A stretch of DNA of 64,000 bases, taken from the NCBI GenBank assembly GCA_963757815.1, contig CAVWSN010000018.1, positions 62,001 through 126,000 on the forward strand, given 5' to 3'. Positions 1-9,640 of the stretch are shown in pieces; position 1 is the stretch's first letter; the number at the start of each line of letters is the position of its first letter. Both the position numbers and the translations under genes were made by a program. The notes below the pieces were generated by a model. That model did not search any database, had not been told where the DNA came from, and saw only the letters and a list, made by a program, of their open reading frames with translations. The DNA is from JACVRW01 sp963757815. GTDB taxonomy: Bacteria; Actinomycetota; Thermoleophilia; Solirubrobacterales; Thermoleophilaceae.

Positions 1-1317
1 TCTCATTCCACGCACACCACGCCAGTGTCGAGACCCGGGCCCCGGTGGCGAGGCGCCTGGAGCGACACGCCGGCCTCGAGGGCAACACGCCCGGCGAGGG
101 ATTGGTGCTGGCGAGCCTCGCCTGCGAGCGCGCCAGGCACGCCGAGTCGGCAAGCGAGGCGGCTGCATATCTCGAAGGCGCGCTCGCGGGATGGCGGGCG
201 GCCGGCGAGCTGCAGGTCAGCATGGCAGGCCTCCTCTACGACCTCACCATCGGGTTGCTCGCGGCCGACGCTCTCGACGATGCCGCCGGCATCCTCGACA
301 AGGCGCTCGTCGACACGCGCGCTCAGGGGTCAATCCCGGAGTTGGCCTATGCGACCTGCTGGCGCGGGTGGGTCTCCCTTCGGCGCGGGGATGTCGGGAC
401 TGCGGAGGCGGATGCGCGAACGGGGCTCGAGCTCCTCACAGCACACCGCCTGCTCGGAATCAGGTTCGCGCTGGGCCTCCTGATCCAGGCGCTGATAGAG
501 GAGGGCGAGCTCTCCGCCGCAGAGCGCGCGCTCCGCGAGAGCGGTCTGGGCGATGAGATCCCGCCGAGCCGGGCCAGCAACTACCTGCTCGAAGCACGCG
601 GCCTGCTCCGCGTGGCCCAGGGCAGAGTGGATGAGGGCCTCGACGACCTGCTCGAGTTCGGCCGCCGCGACGAGCGCTGGGGCAGTGCCAACCCACTTGC
701 CTCACGCTGGCGCTCGAGCGCTTCGCTCGCGCTCGCTCTCATCGGAGACAACGAGCGAGCCGCCCGGATGGCCGAAGACGATCTCGAGCGAGCGCGGCGC
801 TGGGGGACGGCCAGGGGCATCGGCATGGCGCTGCGCGCCGGCGCGCTGGCCGAGGGCGGCTCTGGCGGGACCGGCCGCCTCCGCGAGGCTGTGGAAGTCC
901 TCAGGGACTCTCCGGCACGGCTCGAGCAGGCGCGCGCCCTCACCGACCTGGGAGCCGCCCTCCGTCGGGCAAACCAGCGCGCGGAGGCTCGGCCCCCGCT
1001 CCAAGAGGGGCTCGAACTGGCCGAGCGCTGCAGCGCACACGCGCTCGCCAAGCACGCCCGCACGGAGCTGCGGGCGGCGGGGGGCAGGTCGAGCGACCCT
1101 GAGAGCACCGGGACTGCAGCAGCTGACCGCCTCGGAGCGCCGGGTCGCGGAGCTCGCCGCCCAGGGGCACAGCAATCCTCAGATCGCGCAAGCCCTGTTC
1201 GTGACGCGAAAGACAGTGGAGACCCATCTCGGCCACGTCTACCGCAAGCTCGACGTGGCCGGCCGCACGGGGCTGCCCCGGGCGCTGGCCGAGCCACACC
1301 CGCAGGCCGGCCCCTGA
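1..1317 (+). CDS. LuxR-family transcriptional regulator, 5'-truncated by window edge, one frameshift
   Basis: The reading frame is open from the first bases of the window, so the start and any N-terminal ATPase domain lie outside. What remains is a long alpha-helical, TPR-like stretch of about 360 residues, typical of the middle of large LuxR (LAL/MalT-like) regulators, followed by a C-terminal LuxR helix-turn-helix (LTASERRVAELAAQGHSN ... TRKTVETHLGHVYRKL) ending at 1317. The HTH is one frame away from the TPR part. Removing one G from the G6 run near 1085-1090 joins them into one protein, so there is a single +1 frameshift. A cytoplasmic, DNA-binding role is inferred. The histidine kinase that follows could be transcribed with it. 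The family call for the C-terminus is secure; the ligand is unknown. Confidence 0.8.
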
Positions 1318-1412
1318 CCCTCCCCGAGCGCATCTCGCCGGGAAATCAGGGAGCGAGAATCGGGGAGCCTCCCGACGCGCGGACCGAGACACGCGCGTAG
1401 GGTGACGACTCG

Positions 1413-2084
1413 ATGACGACGACCGCCCCGACAAGATCACACGCCGAGGTCGAGGCCTCGCGCGCGCGCATTGTGATCGCGGCCGACGAGGCCCGGAAGC
1501 GGCTCGAGCGCGACCTGCACGACGGCGCCCAACAGCGTTTCGTCCTGGCATCGCTGTGGCTTAAGAGCGCCGCCGTGCAGGCGCACGGCACCCCCGCGGA
1601 GCCGTTCGTGGCCGAGGCGGTCGAGCAACTGCAGCACGGGCTGGCCGAACTGCGCGATCTGGCCCACGGGATCCACCCGGCTGTGCTGAGCCAGCGCGGA
1701 CTCGCGGCCGCGCTCGAGGGCCTCGCCCGCCGCTCGCCGCTGCCGGTGGAGCTACGGATCACGCGCGAACGCGTCGCGCCGGCCGTCGAGACGGCGATCT
1801 ACTTCACCGTCGCCGAGGCGCTCACCAACATCGCCAAGCACGCGCAGGCGACCCACGCGACCGTCACGGTCGAGATCGACGACGGCGCGCTCATCGCCCA
1901 GATCGCCGACGACGGCATCGGCGGCGCGAGCACGACCGCGGGCTCCGGCCTGCGCGGTCTCGCGGACCGCCTCGACGCCCTCGGCGGCACGCTGTCGATC
2001 GCAAGCCCGAGCGGCGGCCCGACGATCATCCGCGCTCGGGCCCCGCTCTGCTCCGCGGCAGGTACGGGCAAGCCTCGCGCCTGA
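1413..2084 (+). CDS. NarL-type sensor histidine kinase, short, no sensor domain
   Basis: The product has 223 aa. A HisKA_3 dimerisation/phosphoacceptor motif (ERDLHDGAQQR, His near residue 36) is followed by a HATPase_c domain with N-box (AEALTNIAKHA), G1 (DDGIGG) and G2-like (GSGLRGLADRLDALGG) motifs. This is the catalytic core of NarX/DesK-like two-component kinases. No membrane segments, PAS or GAF domain precede it, so it is probably a cytosolic kinase whose input comes from a partner protein. No intact NarL response regulator lies nearby in this window; the adjacent LuxR-type gene lacks a visible receiver domain. Domain assignment is strong and the biological signal is unknown. Confidence 0.88.
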   Translation: MTTTAPTRSHAEVEASRARIVIAADEARKRLERDLHDGAQQRFVLASLWLKSAAVQAHGTPAEPFVAEAVEQLQHGLAELRDLAHGIHPAVLSQRGLAAALEGLARRSPLPVELRITRERVAPAVETAIYFTVAEALTNIAKHAQATHATVTVEIDDGALIAQIADDGIGGASTTAGSGLRGLADRLDALGGTLSIASPSGGPTIIRARAPLCSAAGTGKPRA

Positions 2085-2237
2085 GGTTGGATGCCGGCGC
2101 CTAATGGGTAGGTAGAAGCCGGAATTTGTCGGAGGGGACCAGAAGTAGCAATCACAGATCCTTTGCCGGGACCGCCTTTCGCGTCACGCGAGCCGTCGAC
2201 GGACCGGCGCCATAGCCAATCCAGGAGGGAGCTTGGT

Positions 2238-5200
2238 ATGTGGTCCAGGTTTGTCGTCCTAGCCGGACTCGCTGCCGCGGCGATCGCTTTGGCGATCGCG
2301 CCCGCGGCCGCCGGCCAGGGGCGTGAGAAGCTCGAGATGTACACGGTCACGGGCAACGCGGGCAAGATCGCCCGAGCGACACAGGGCCTCGAGCTCGCCG
2401 GCCTGCGCTACACGCGGCGCGGCATTCGAGCAGACGTCGTTCTCACCAATGCCCAACGCGCCAAGTTGGCCGCGTCCGGCGTCAAGGTGAAGCTGAAGCG
2501 CAACAGGAGAGGCCGGACGGTGAGCGCGCAGGCCGCCGCACAGGCGGTCGGCGGCTTACAACGTCTACCGCTCCTGGGACGAGCCGGGGGGTATTCGGGA
2601 CGAGCTGTACGAGGTCGCTCGCAGCAACCCCGACATCGTCAAGCTCAAGGTCCTCGGCCAGGTCGGTCCAGGGTCGCGAGCTGATCGCGCTGAAGGTCAC
2701 CGAGGAGCGCCCGCCGCAAGACGGACGGGTCACGGCCGGCGGTGCTGTATTCGTCCAACCAGCACGCGCGGGAGTGGATCAGCCTCGAGGTCAACCGTCG
2801 CCTGCTGCACTACTTCGTCGACGGCTGGAACGACCGCGACCGCGAGATCAGGCGGCTGCTTGGCGGAACCGAGCTCTGGTTCGTGATCTCCGCCAACCCG
2901 GACGGATACCAGTACACCTTCGACCACGAGCGCCTGTGGCGCAAGAACCTGCGCCGACAACAACGGCGACGGACAGATCAACCGTCGGCGACGGCGTCGA
3001 TCCCAACCGCAACTACCCGGAGCACTGGGGCTACGACAACGAGGGATCCTCGCCCGATCTGGCGGACGAGACCTATCGCGGCCCGAGTGCCGGCTCGGAG
3101 CCCGAGACACAGGCGCTGAAGGGCCTGATCGATCGCATCAAGCCGAAGTTCCAGTCGAACCTGCACTCGTTCGGCGAGTGGCTCCTGTATCCGCAGGGCT
3201 GGCAGGTCGGAACCCTCGATGCGGACTATCCGCTCTACGTGGCGCTCGGCGGCACCGACGCAAACTCCGCCATCCCGGGGTTCAATCCGGGACAGTCGGC
3301 CGACACCCTCTACGTGACCAACGGTGAGACGACCGACTACGCCGAGACGAGCGCCGGCACCATCGCGTACACGCCCGAGCTCGGCGAGGGAACCCCGGGC
3401 TCCGGATTCGTGTTCCCGGACGACGAGGCAGCTGATCCAGGCGGAGTTCGAGAAGACGCTCGACTTCCATCTCGGCCTGGCGAGGTCCGCGCGCGATCCC
3501 GAGGATCCGGAATCTCCTGTGGGCATCGACGTGGAGCCGTTCTACCTCGACGCGGACGACATCGACCCGCAGAACGGGCAGACGTCGCTGTTCGACTTCA
3601 AGTTCAGCGAGTCGTACGGCGACCCGCAGGAGGTGCGCGTGCTCGCCAGCCGCGACGCTCGGCAGGGTCACGCTCAAGTACCAGATCAACGGGGGCAGGG
3701 TCCGGAGCGCCCGGACCAGCGAGTGGGACGGTGGCGACCGCTACACCCCCGGCAACTCCAACTACTACCACGTGCTGCGCGGCACGGTCAGAGGCACCGA
3801 TCCCGGGGACAAGGTGAAGGTGTGGTTCGACGGCGGTCGCGAGGAGAGCGACTCGTTCACCTACGACGCCGTCTCGGATAGCGGCAAGCGCGTGCTGGTG
3901 CTCTCGGCCGAGGACTACACGGGCGCCTCGCCGGTCCAGCCGGCGGGACCGCACTACCTGTCCTACTACACCGACGCGCTGGACGCGAACGGCGTCGCCT
4001 TCGACGTCTACGACGTGGACGCGCGCGGCCGCGTTGCGCCCGACAACCTGGGCGTGCTGAGCCACTACGACGCCGTCGTCTGGTACACGGGTGACGACGT
4101 CGTGACGCGCGAGCCGGGCTGGGGTCCCGGCAACGCATCGCGGCTGGCGATGCAGGAGCTGCTCGAGGTGCGCGACTTCATCAACGAGGGTGGGCGCGTG
4201 CTGTACGCCGGCCAGCCGGGCCGGCCAGCAGTACACGACGGGTCTCGGCACGCAGCTCTACGACCCGTTCGAGAACCGCCAGTGCAGCGCCGACCCGGCC
4301 GTGCTTGGCGGGCTGCCTGGCCCTGTCGGGCTCCGGCGACTCGCAGGGCGACCCGATCCAGTACTGGTTCGGCGCGACGATCACCACGCGTGGGCGGCGG
4401 GATCAATCCCGAGACCGGGGAGCCGTTCGACGTCGCGGGCATCGACAATCCGTTCGCCGGGCTGAGGTGGGGATTCAACGGCGCCGACAGCGCCCAGAAC
4501 CAGGCCTCGATCTCGTCCTTCATCGCGACGGGCGACTTCCTCCAGGTGACCGACCCGGAGGGCAGCTTCCCGCAGTTCGATAGCTGGCCGGCGGCCGAGT
4601 ACCTGAGCGGCCTCGCGGGTCCGTTCGATCCGCACACGGGTCAGTCGTTCATGTGGTCGGATCGATCCGACCGAGGCATACAAGCGCCTGCTGTCACGGA
4701 CGATCAACGTCCCGGCGGGCGGGGCCACGCTGTCGTTCTGGACCAGCTTCAACCTCGAGCTGGACTTCGACTACCTGGTCGTCGAGGCGCACACCGTCGG
4801 ACAGGACAACTGGACGACGCTGCCCGACCAGAACGGTCACACGTCGGCTGACCTGACGAACGATCAGTCGTGCCCGGGTGGCTGGAGCAATCCCGCCGAC
4901 GCGGCGAACGTGCTCCATCCGTTCCTGACGCACTACCAGACGTTCCAGCCCGGCGGGACATGCACCAACACGGGGACCACGGGAGCGTGGAACGCCGCGA
5001 ACGGCAGCTCCAGCGGCTGGCAGCAGTTCCAGGTTGACCTCGCGCAGTTCGCGGGCAGCCCGGTCGAGATCTCGATCACGTCCCTGAGCGACTGGGGCTT
5101 CCAGCAGTTCCCGGGCGTGTTCATCGACGACATCGCGGTGTCTACGGGTGAGGGAACCACGTCGTTCGAGGACGACGGCAATCCGATGGACGGCTGGACG

Positions 5201-5404
5201 GTGCCCGGCGCTCCGCAGGACGCGGAGGGCGTCGAGGGCGCGAACGTCAACGACTGGGTCCGTCGCGGGGGCCTCGGCATCAAGGAGGGGGCCGTCGTGG
5301 CGACCCCGGACACGGTCTACATGGGCCACGGCCTAGAGGGCATCACCGGTGCCGCCACGCGCAACCAGGTGATGGGCAGGGCCATCGGCTACCTCCTGCG
5401 CTAG
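2238..5404 (+). pseudogene. Secreted M14 zinc carboxypeptidase with eleven +1 frameshifts
   Basis: The start is ATG 2238, six bases after AGGAGGGAG. A signal peptide follows (MWSRFVVLAGLAAAAIALAI). The protein can be rebuilt to about 1,050 aa only by changing frame near 2553, 2667, 2728, 2953, 2982, 3428, 3659, 4218, 4310, 4392 and 4660. Each change is a gain of one base, and eleven gains account exactly for the frame difference between start and stop. The M14 signatures survive across the pieces: zinc ligands in NQHAREW, the third ligand in NLHSFGEW, and the catalytic Glu in AYTPELGEG. The C-terminal half resembles the non-catalytic domain usual in actinobacterial M14 proteins. Family assignment is strong. 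Whether this is a real pseudogene or base-level assembly error cannot be decided from sequence alone. Confidence 0.85.
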
Positions 5405-5412
5405 CGAGAGCA

Positions 5413-5447
5413 GGGCGGGGCGGGACCAAACCAGTCCCGCCCCGCCC
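5413..5447. terminator. Strong bidirectional hairpin terminator
   Basis: A perfect 14-bp inverted repeat (GGGCGGGGCGGGAC, 5413-5426, and its complement 5434-5447) has a 7-base loop (CAAACCA). It lies in the 47-bp gap between the convergent carboxypeptidase and enoyl-CoA hydratase genes. There is no long T-tract, as is common in GC-rich actinobacteria. It probably ends transcription from both sides. Confidence 0.85.
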
Positions 5448-5451
5448 AATC

Positions 5452-6225
5452 TCAGCGGCCTTCGAAGGTGGCGTGGCCTGGGCCCTGCTCGAGCAGCACC
5501 CGGGCGCCGTTCTGAAGGTCGCGGCTGGCCATCACCTTCGCCCCGGCCTCGGGCAGAGCCGCGTCGGCGGCTTCCACGCCCTGGTCGACAGTCAGCGCGA
5601 TCATGCGCTTGGTCGCCGCGTGGGCGAGCGTCGGGCCGGCGGCGAGCCGCTCGGCAAACGCGTAGGCCTTCTGGCGCAGATCGCCGGCCGCGACCACACG
5701 GTTGACGACCCCCCACTCGAGCATCGTCTCGGCCGGATACGTCCGGGCGCTCAGAACCGCCTCGGCCGCCCGGCCCGCGCCCGCCCTGGCGACCAGGCGC
5801 TGCGTGCCTCCGCCGAACGGCGTCGCCCCGATCACGCCCTCCACCAGACCGAGCTGGGTGCCCTCTGCAGCCCAGATCAGATCGCAGCTGAGCGCCACCT
5901 CGAGCCCGGCAGCCAGGCAGAGCCCCTGCACGGCGGCGAGCGTGGGAACCTCGATCTCGGCGAATCCCCTGATCACCGGCATGAACTCCTCGAGCAGCTC
6001 ACGGGCGGCGGCCTCGTCCCGGTCGAGGAACATCTCGACGTTTGCCCCGGCCGAGAAGTTGTCGCCCTCCGCGCGCACCAGCACCGCGCGCGCTGGGCTG
6101 TCGCGCGCCTCTCCGGCCGCCTGCGCGAGGTCACGTGAGAGCTCGAGGCCGAACAGATTCAGAGGTGGGTCGGCGAGCACGATCTCCCCGACGTCTCCGT
6201 CCAACCTGAATGAAGCCTTGGTCAT
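5452..6225 (-). CDS. Enoyl-CoA hydratase/isomerase family protein
   Basis: The product has 257 aa, normal crotonase length. It shows the oxyanion-hole segment (FSAGANVEMF), the central AAVQGLCLAAGLEVALSCD region and the GLVEGVIGATPFGGGTQRL block that carries the usual catalytic glutamate position. Crotonases hydrate or isomerise enoyl-CoA thioesters in the cytoplasm, but the family is broad and the substrate cannot be read from sequence. The gene is convergent with the carboxypeptidase gene and lies 18 bp downstream of the PolX/PHP gene on the same strand, so the two are probably co-transcribed. No thiolase or acyl-CoA dehydrogenase is adjacent, so a role in fatty-acid oxidation is only one option. 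Confidence 0.88.
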   Translation of the reverse strand: MTKASFRLDGDVGEIVLADPPLNLFGLELSRDLAQAAGEARDSPARAVLVRAEGDNFSAGANVEMFLDRDEAAARELLEEFMPVIRGFAEIEVPTLAAVQGLCLAAGLEVALSCDLIWAAEGTQLGLVEGVIGATPFGGGTQRLVARAGAGRAAEAVLSARTYPAETMLEWGVVNRVVAAGDLRQKAYAFAERLAAGPTLAHAATKRMIALTVDQGVEAADAALPEAGAKVMASRDLQNGARVLLEQGPGHATFEGR

Positions 6226-6243
6226 GGTGGCTCTGACCCTACG

Positions 6244-7857
6244 TCACCTGGCAGCGAGGATCGACCGCAGGGGTCGGGTGTTCACGACGTCTTCGGCCGT
6301 CGCCCAGCCGCGGCGCGCCGTGGCGACCGAGAGCCCCATGTTCCCCAGCCCGCGCACCGAGTGGGCGTCGGTCGAGCAGACGATCTGCACGCCGGCGCGC
6401 AGCCCCTCGCGGACGTGCTCGCCGCTGAGGTCGAGGCGGTCGGGGAGCCCATTGACCTCCAGCGCTACACGCTCCTCGAGCGCGACCTCGAACACGCGCT
6501 CCAGGTCGAGGGCGTTCTCCGGCCGGCGGTTGATGTAGCGGCCCTTCGGGTGACTGAGGCAGCGCACGTACGGGTTTCGCAGCGCCTCCTCGACGCGCTT
6601 CGTCATCTCCCGCCGCGGCATCCGCTGACCGCCGTGCACGCTCGCCTGCACCCACTCGAGCTCTGAGAGAACGTCGTCGGGGAGGTCCAGTTGCCCGTCC
6701 GGGAGGATGTCGCACTCGGTCCCGCGCAGGACGCGGAACGGGGCCAGCAGCTCGTTGGCGGCGGCGATCTCGTCGGCTTGGCGGCGGATGTCGTCTGCGG
6801 TCAGCCCGCGCACGGCGCCCACTGCGGGCGTGTGGTCGCAGATCGCGAGGTAGTCGTAGCCGCGTTCGCGGGCGGCTCGGCCCATCTCCTCGACGCTCGC
6901 CCTTCCGTCCGACCAGGTCGTGTGGCAGTGGAGGTCGCCGCGGATGGCATCCGGCGTGACGAGGGCGGGCGGCTCGCCGTCGAACGGCTCCTCGCGCAGC
7001 TCCGGCGGGCACCACGGCAGGTCGAGCGCGCGGTAGACCGCCTCCTCATCGGGCGCATCCGGCAGCGGCTCGAGCGCCGCCACGTACCCGGGCGAACCCG
7101 TGGCGCGGACGAGGGCGGTCCCGAATCGGTCCGGCTCGGCCGCAACCAGCTCGACCGGCACGCCTTCGACCGTCACCCCGAGCGCGCGCCGCTCCTCCTG
7201 CTCGACCACCGCGACGATCTGAGGCAGCGCGGCGAAGCGCGCCAACACGGAGGCGGGATCGGGCGCGGCGCAGACGACCGCCAGCCACTCGCACGAGTCG
7301 CGCCAGCGGCGCACATCGCCTGCCGGCTCGCCGTCGAGTGCGGCCGCGACGCCCCCGACGAGCTCCCAGGCGCGATTGAGCAGGAGTCCCTGCTGCGCTC
7401 GCGGCTCGGCTTCCCGGGCGAGCGCCTCGAGGAGCTGCGCCTCGGTCTTCGGCCCGATTCCCGGCACGGTCCGGAGCCGGCCGGCGGCCGCCGCCTCGCG
7501 AAGCTCCTCGGCGGTGCGGACGCCGAGCGCCCGCGCCAGCTCGACCGAGCGCTTCGCGCCGAGCCCGAGATAGCGGCCGAGCCCCACGAGATCGGGTGCG
7601 AGCTCGCGCTCGAGCTCAGCCAGCTCGGCGATCTCGCCGGTCTCGACGAGCTCGCGCAGCCGCGCCTCGATCCCCGGCCCGATCCCGCGCAGCTCGCGCG
7701 CCCGCCCGGACCGTACGAGCTCGGCCACGGGAACCGCCGCGCCGCGGATGGTCTCGGCGGCGCGCCGGTAGGCCCGGGCCGTGTACGGGTTCGCATCGAC
7801 GAGCTCGAGCAGCGTCGCGAGCGCGTCCAGCCGGTCGGCGATCTCGGAGTTGTCCAC
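6244..7857 (-). CDS. PolX-family protein with PHP domain; polymerase active site apparently lost
   Basis: The product has 537 aa. Residues 1-150 carry helix-hairpin-helix repeats (ELRGIGPGIEARL, TVPGIGPKTEAQL) and the N-terminal PolX helices. The nucleotidyltransferase domain follows. In PolX enzymes this has a GSxRR...GDxD core with two metal-binding aspartates; here the equivalent stretch reads DVRRWRDSCEWLAVV, with no DxD. The later VDL-type Asp position reads VEL. From about residue 310 there is a complete PHP phosphoesterase domain (GDLHCHTTWSDG, DHTPAVG, GTECDIL, QASVHGG, CLSHPKGR, CSTDAHS). I infer that DNA synthesis is lost while a 3'-5' exonuclease or phosphoesterase activity and gap binding remain. 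Base-excision repair is the family context. Confidence 0.87.
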   Translation of the reverse strand: MDNSEIADRLDALATLLELVDANPYTARAYRRAAETIRGAAVPVAELVRSGRARELRGIGPGIEARLRELVETGEIAELAELERELAPDLVGLGRYLGLGAKRSVELARALGVRTAEELREAAAAGRLRTVPGIGPKTEAQLLEALAREAEPRAQQGLLLNRAWELVGGVAAALDGEPAGDVRRWRDSCEWLAVVCAAPDPASVLARFAALPQIVAVVEQEERRALGVTVEGVPVELVAAEPDRFGTALVRATGSPGYVAALEPLPDAPDEEAVYRALDLPWCPPELREEPFDGEPPALVTPDAIRGDLHCHTTWSDGRASVEEMGRAARERGYDYLAICDHTPAVGAVRGLTADDIRRQADEIAAANELLAPFRVLRGTECDILPDGQLDLPDDVLSELEWVQASVHGGQRMPRREMTKRVEEALRNPYVRCLSHPKGRYINRRPENALDLERVFEVALEERVALEVNGLPDRLDLSGEHVREGLRAGVQIVCSTDAHSVRGLGNMGLSVATARRGWATAEDVVNTRPLRSILAAR

Positions 7858-7873
7858 ACGAAGATGTCGTTAG

Positions 7874-7888
7874 TGTCGTGAGACGACA
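7874..7888. promoter_or_regulatory. Inverted repeat in divergent promoter region
   Basis: TGTCGT-GAG-ACGACA is a perfect 6-bp dyad. It lies 17 bp upstream of the PolX start on one side and about 110 bp from the pyrophosphatase start on the other. A further TGTCGT copy sits just before it (7865-7870). It could be an operator for the divergent pair; the binding protein is unknown. Confidence 0.35.
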
Positions 7889-7999
7889 ACAAGTCGGCAC
7901 GATGCCACCACTAAGAGATTGCGAGCTGACGGCTTACTGCTCTCGTCTGAAACGCTCCCGCAAGTACGGGCCCGCCAACGCGACACCAACGGGCGCTCG

Positions 8000-9616
8000 G
8001 TGATCTACGTCACCGGCCACCAAAATCCGGACGCCGACTCGATCGCGTCCGCGATCGGCTACGCGGAGCTCAAGCGACGGCTTGAGCAGGACAACGAGTA
8101 CGTCCCGGTGCGCCTGGGGGAGGTGAACGCGCAGACGCGCTGGCTGCTCGAACGCAGCGGGGCTCCCGAGCCGGAGTACCTGGCGCACGTGATGCTGCGG
8201 GTTTGCGACGTGATGCGGGAGGGCTGTCCCGTCGCGGGCCAGGGCGAGCCGGTGCGGACGGTCGGGCTGGCGATGGCCGGCGGAGGCCTCGACCTGATGC
8301 CGATCGTCGATGACGACGGCGCGCTCGTCGGCGTGATGACGGAGCGAGCGCTGGCGCGCCGCTACATCCGCGAATCCCGTGAGGTGTCGGCGCTCGTAGC
8401 GCCCACGGCCGTCGCTGCCGTCGTGGGCGTGCTCGAAGGTGAGCTCGTCGCCGGCGAGGAAACGCACATCGCCGGCCGCGTCTGGGCGCAGTCCATGGAC
8501 GTGGCGTCGCCCAGCCAGATCGCGGCCGGGGACGTCGTCGTCGTCGGCGACCGGCCCGATGCCCAGCGGCTCGCGATCGAGCGGGGCGTGGACCTGTTGG
8601 TCACCAGCAACGGGACGACTCCCTCCGAGGAGATACTGGCGCTCGCGCGGGAGCGGGGAACGGCGGTCGTGTCGTCCCCGCTCGACACCTACATCTCGGC
8701 GCGCATGATCACGCTTGCCGCACCGTGCCGCGCGCTGATGGATCGCGACCCGCTGACCGTCGGACCGGAGGATCTGGTGACCGACGTGTCCAACGAGATC
8801 AAGAGCGTCCACTATGGGGCCGCCGTGGCGGTGGACGGCGCGCGCCACCCCATCGGCCTCGTCACCCGTTCGGATCTCGTGGGCCCCACCCGCCGCCGCG
8901 TGCTGCTTGTCGACCATGCGGAGCAGGCGCAGAGCGTGCCGGGTGTCGAGGAGGCCGAGATCGTGGAGATTCTCGACCACCACCACATCGGCTCGATCGA
9001 GACGACCGTGCCGGTGACCGCCACCTTCGACCCGGTCGGGTCGACCGCCACACTCGTCGTCGAACGCTTCCGCCAGAACGGGATGGAGCCGAGCCGGACG
9101 ACCGCGACGATGCTGCTCGGGGCAGCGCTCTCGGACACCGTCATCCTCAACTCCCCCACCACCACTGAACGCGACCGGGAAGTCGTGGCCTACCTGGAGC
9201 GCGCGCTGGGCCTGGATGCCAAGGAGTTCGGGGGCGAGATGTTCGAAGAGACGTCCGACGTGTCGGAGCTGCCCGCCGAGGAGATCCTCTCGCAGGACGC
9301 CAAGGAGTACGAGGCGGCCGGGGGCCAAACCATCTGCATCGCCCAGGTCGAGACGGTGGGCAGGTCGCTGCTCGAGCGCAAGGACGAACTGCTGGCCGCG
9401 CTGGGAGAGGGGCGCGAGCGGAACGGCTACTCGGTGTTCGCCCTGATGGTCACCGACATCATGAGCAAGGGGACCGAGCTGATCGCCTCCGGCGATCGTG
9501 GAACGCTCGAGCGCGCGTTCGACCAGCCGGTCTCCGACGGCATCGTGAGCCTGCCCGGCGTCATGAGCCGGAAGAAACAGGTTGCGCCGAAGCTCCTGAC
9601 GGCGGCTGCGCGCTGA
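8000..9616 (+). CDS. Putative manganese-dependent (family II) inorganic pyrophosphatase with CBS-DRTGG insert
   Basis: The protein begins IYVTGHQNPDADSIASAIGY, the DHH-family motif I that binds manganese in family II pyrophosphatases. A regulatory insert follows, with a first CBS segment, a DRTGG-like region (about residues 170-230) and a second CBS segment. The catalytic part then resumes with VEILDHHHIGSIET (DHH motif) and SDTVILNSPTTTERD. The C-terminal DHHA2 domain ends with SLPGVMSRKKQVAPKL, which carries the substrate-binding SRKK. It should hydrolyse pyrophosphate and be modulated by adenine nucleotides. The frame is open further upstream (to 7919), but GTG 8000 places the start just before the first conserved strand, so I chose it; no good ribosome site is visible. 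It is divergent from the PolX gene. Confidence 0.9.
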   Translation: MIYVTGHQNPDADSIASAIGYAELKRRLEQDNEYVPVRLGEVNAQTRWLLERSGAPEPEYLAHVMLRVCDVMREGCPVAGQGEPVRTVGLAMAGGGLDLMPIVDDDGALVGVMTERALARRYIRESREVSALVAPTAVAAVVGVLEGELVAGEETHIAGRVWAQSMDVASPSQIAAGDVVVVGDRPDAQRLAIERGVDLLVTSNGTTPSEEILALARERGTAVVSSPLDTYISARMITLAAPCRALMDRDPLTVGPEDLVTDVSNEIKSVHYGAAVAVDGARHPIGLVTRSDLVGPTRRRVLLVDHAEQAQSVPGVEEAEIVEILDHHHIGSIETTVPVTATFDPVGSTATLVVERFRQNGMEPSRTTATMLLGAALSDTVILNSPTTTERDREVVAYLERALGLDAKEFGGEMFEETSDVSELPAEEILSQDAKEYEAAGGQTICIAQVETVGRSLLERKDELLAALGEGRERNGYSVFALMVTDIMSKGTELIASGDRGTLERAFDQPVSDGIVSLPGVMSRKKQVAPKLLTAAAR

Positions 9617-9640
9617 ACGACACGGCCGGCCGGCCTCCGC

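Noticed and set aside
2238..5404. Programmed +1 frameshifting as an explanation of the split carboxypeptidase
   Set aside because: Eleven shifts at unrelated sequences, without a shared slippery site or stop codon context, do not fit any known recoding mechanism.
7934..9328. A 464-codon frame antisense to the pyrophosphatase gene
   Set aside because: It is rich in Arg, His and Asp with no domain pattern; the sense strand encodes a complete family II pyrophosphatase.
9624..9636. GGCCGGCCGGCC palindrome between convergent pyrophosphatase and response-regulator genes as a terminator
   Set aside because: It has no separate loop and could only form a very short stem; it may be a methylation or restriction target or chance in GC-rich DNA.
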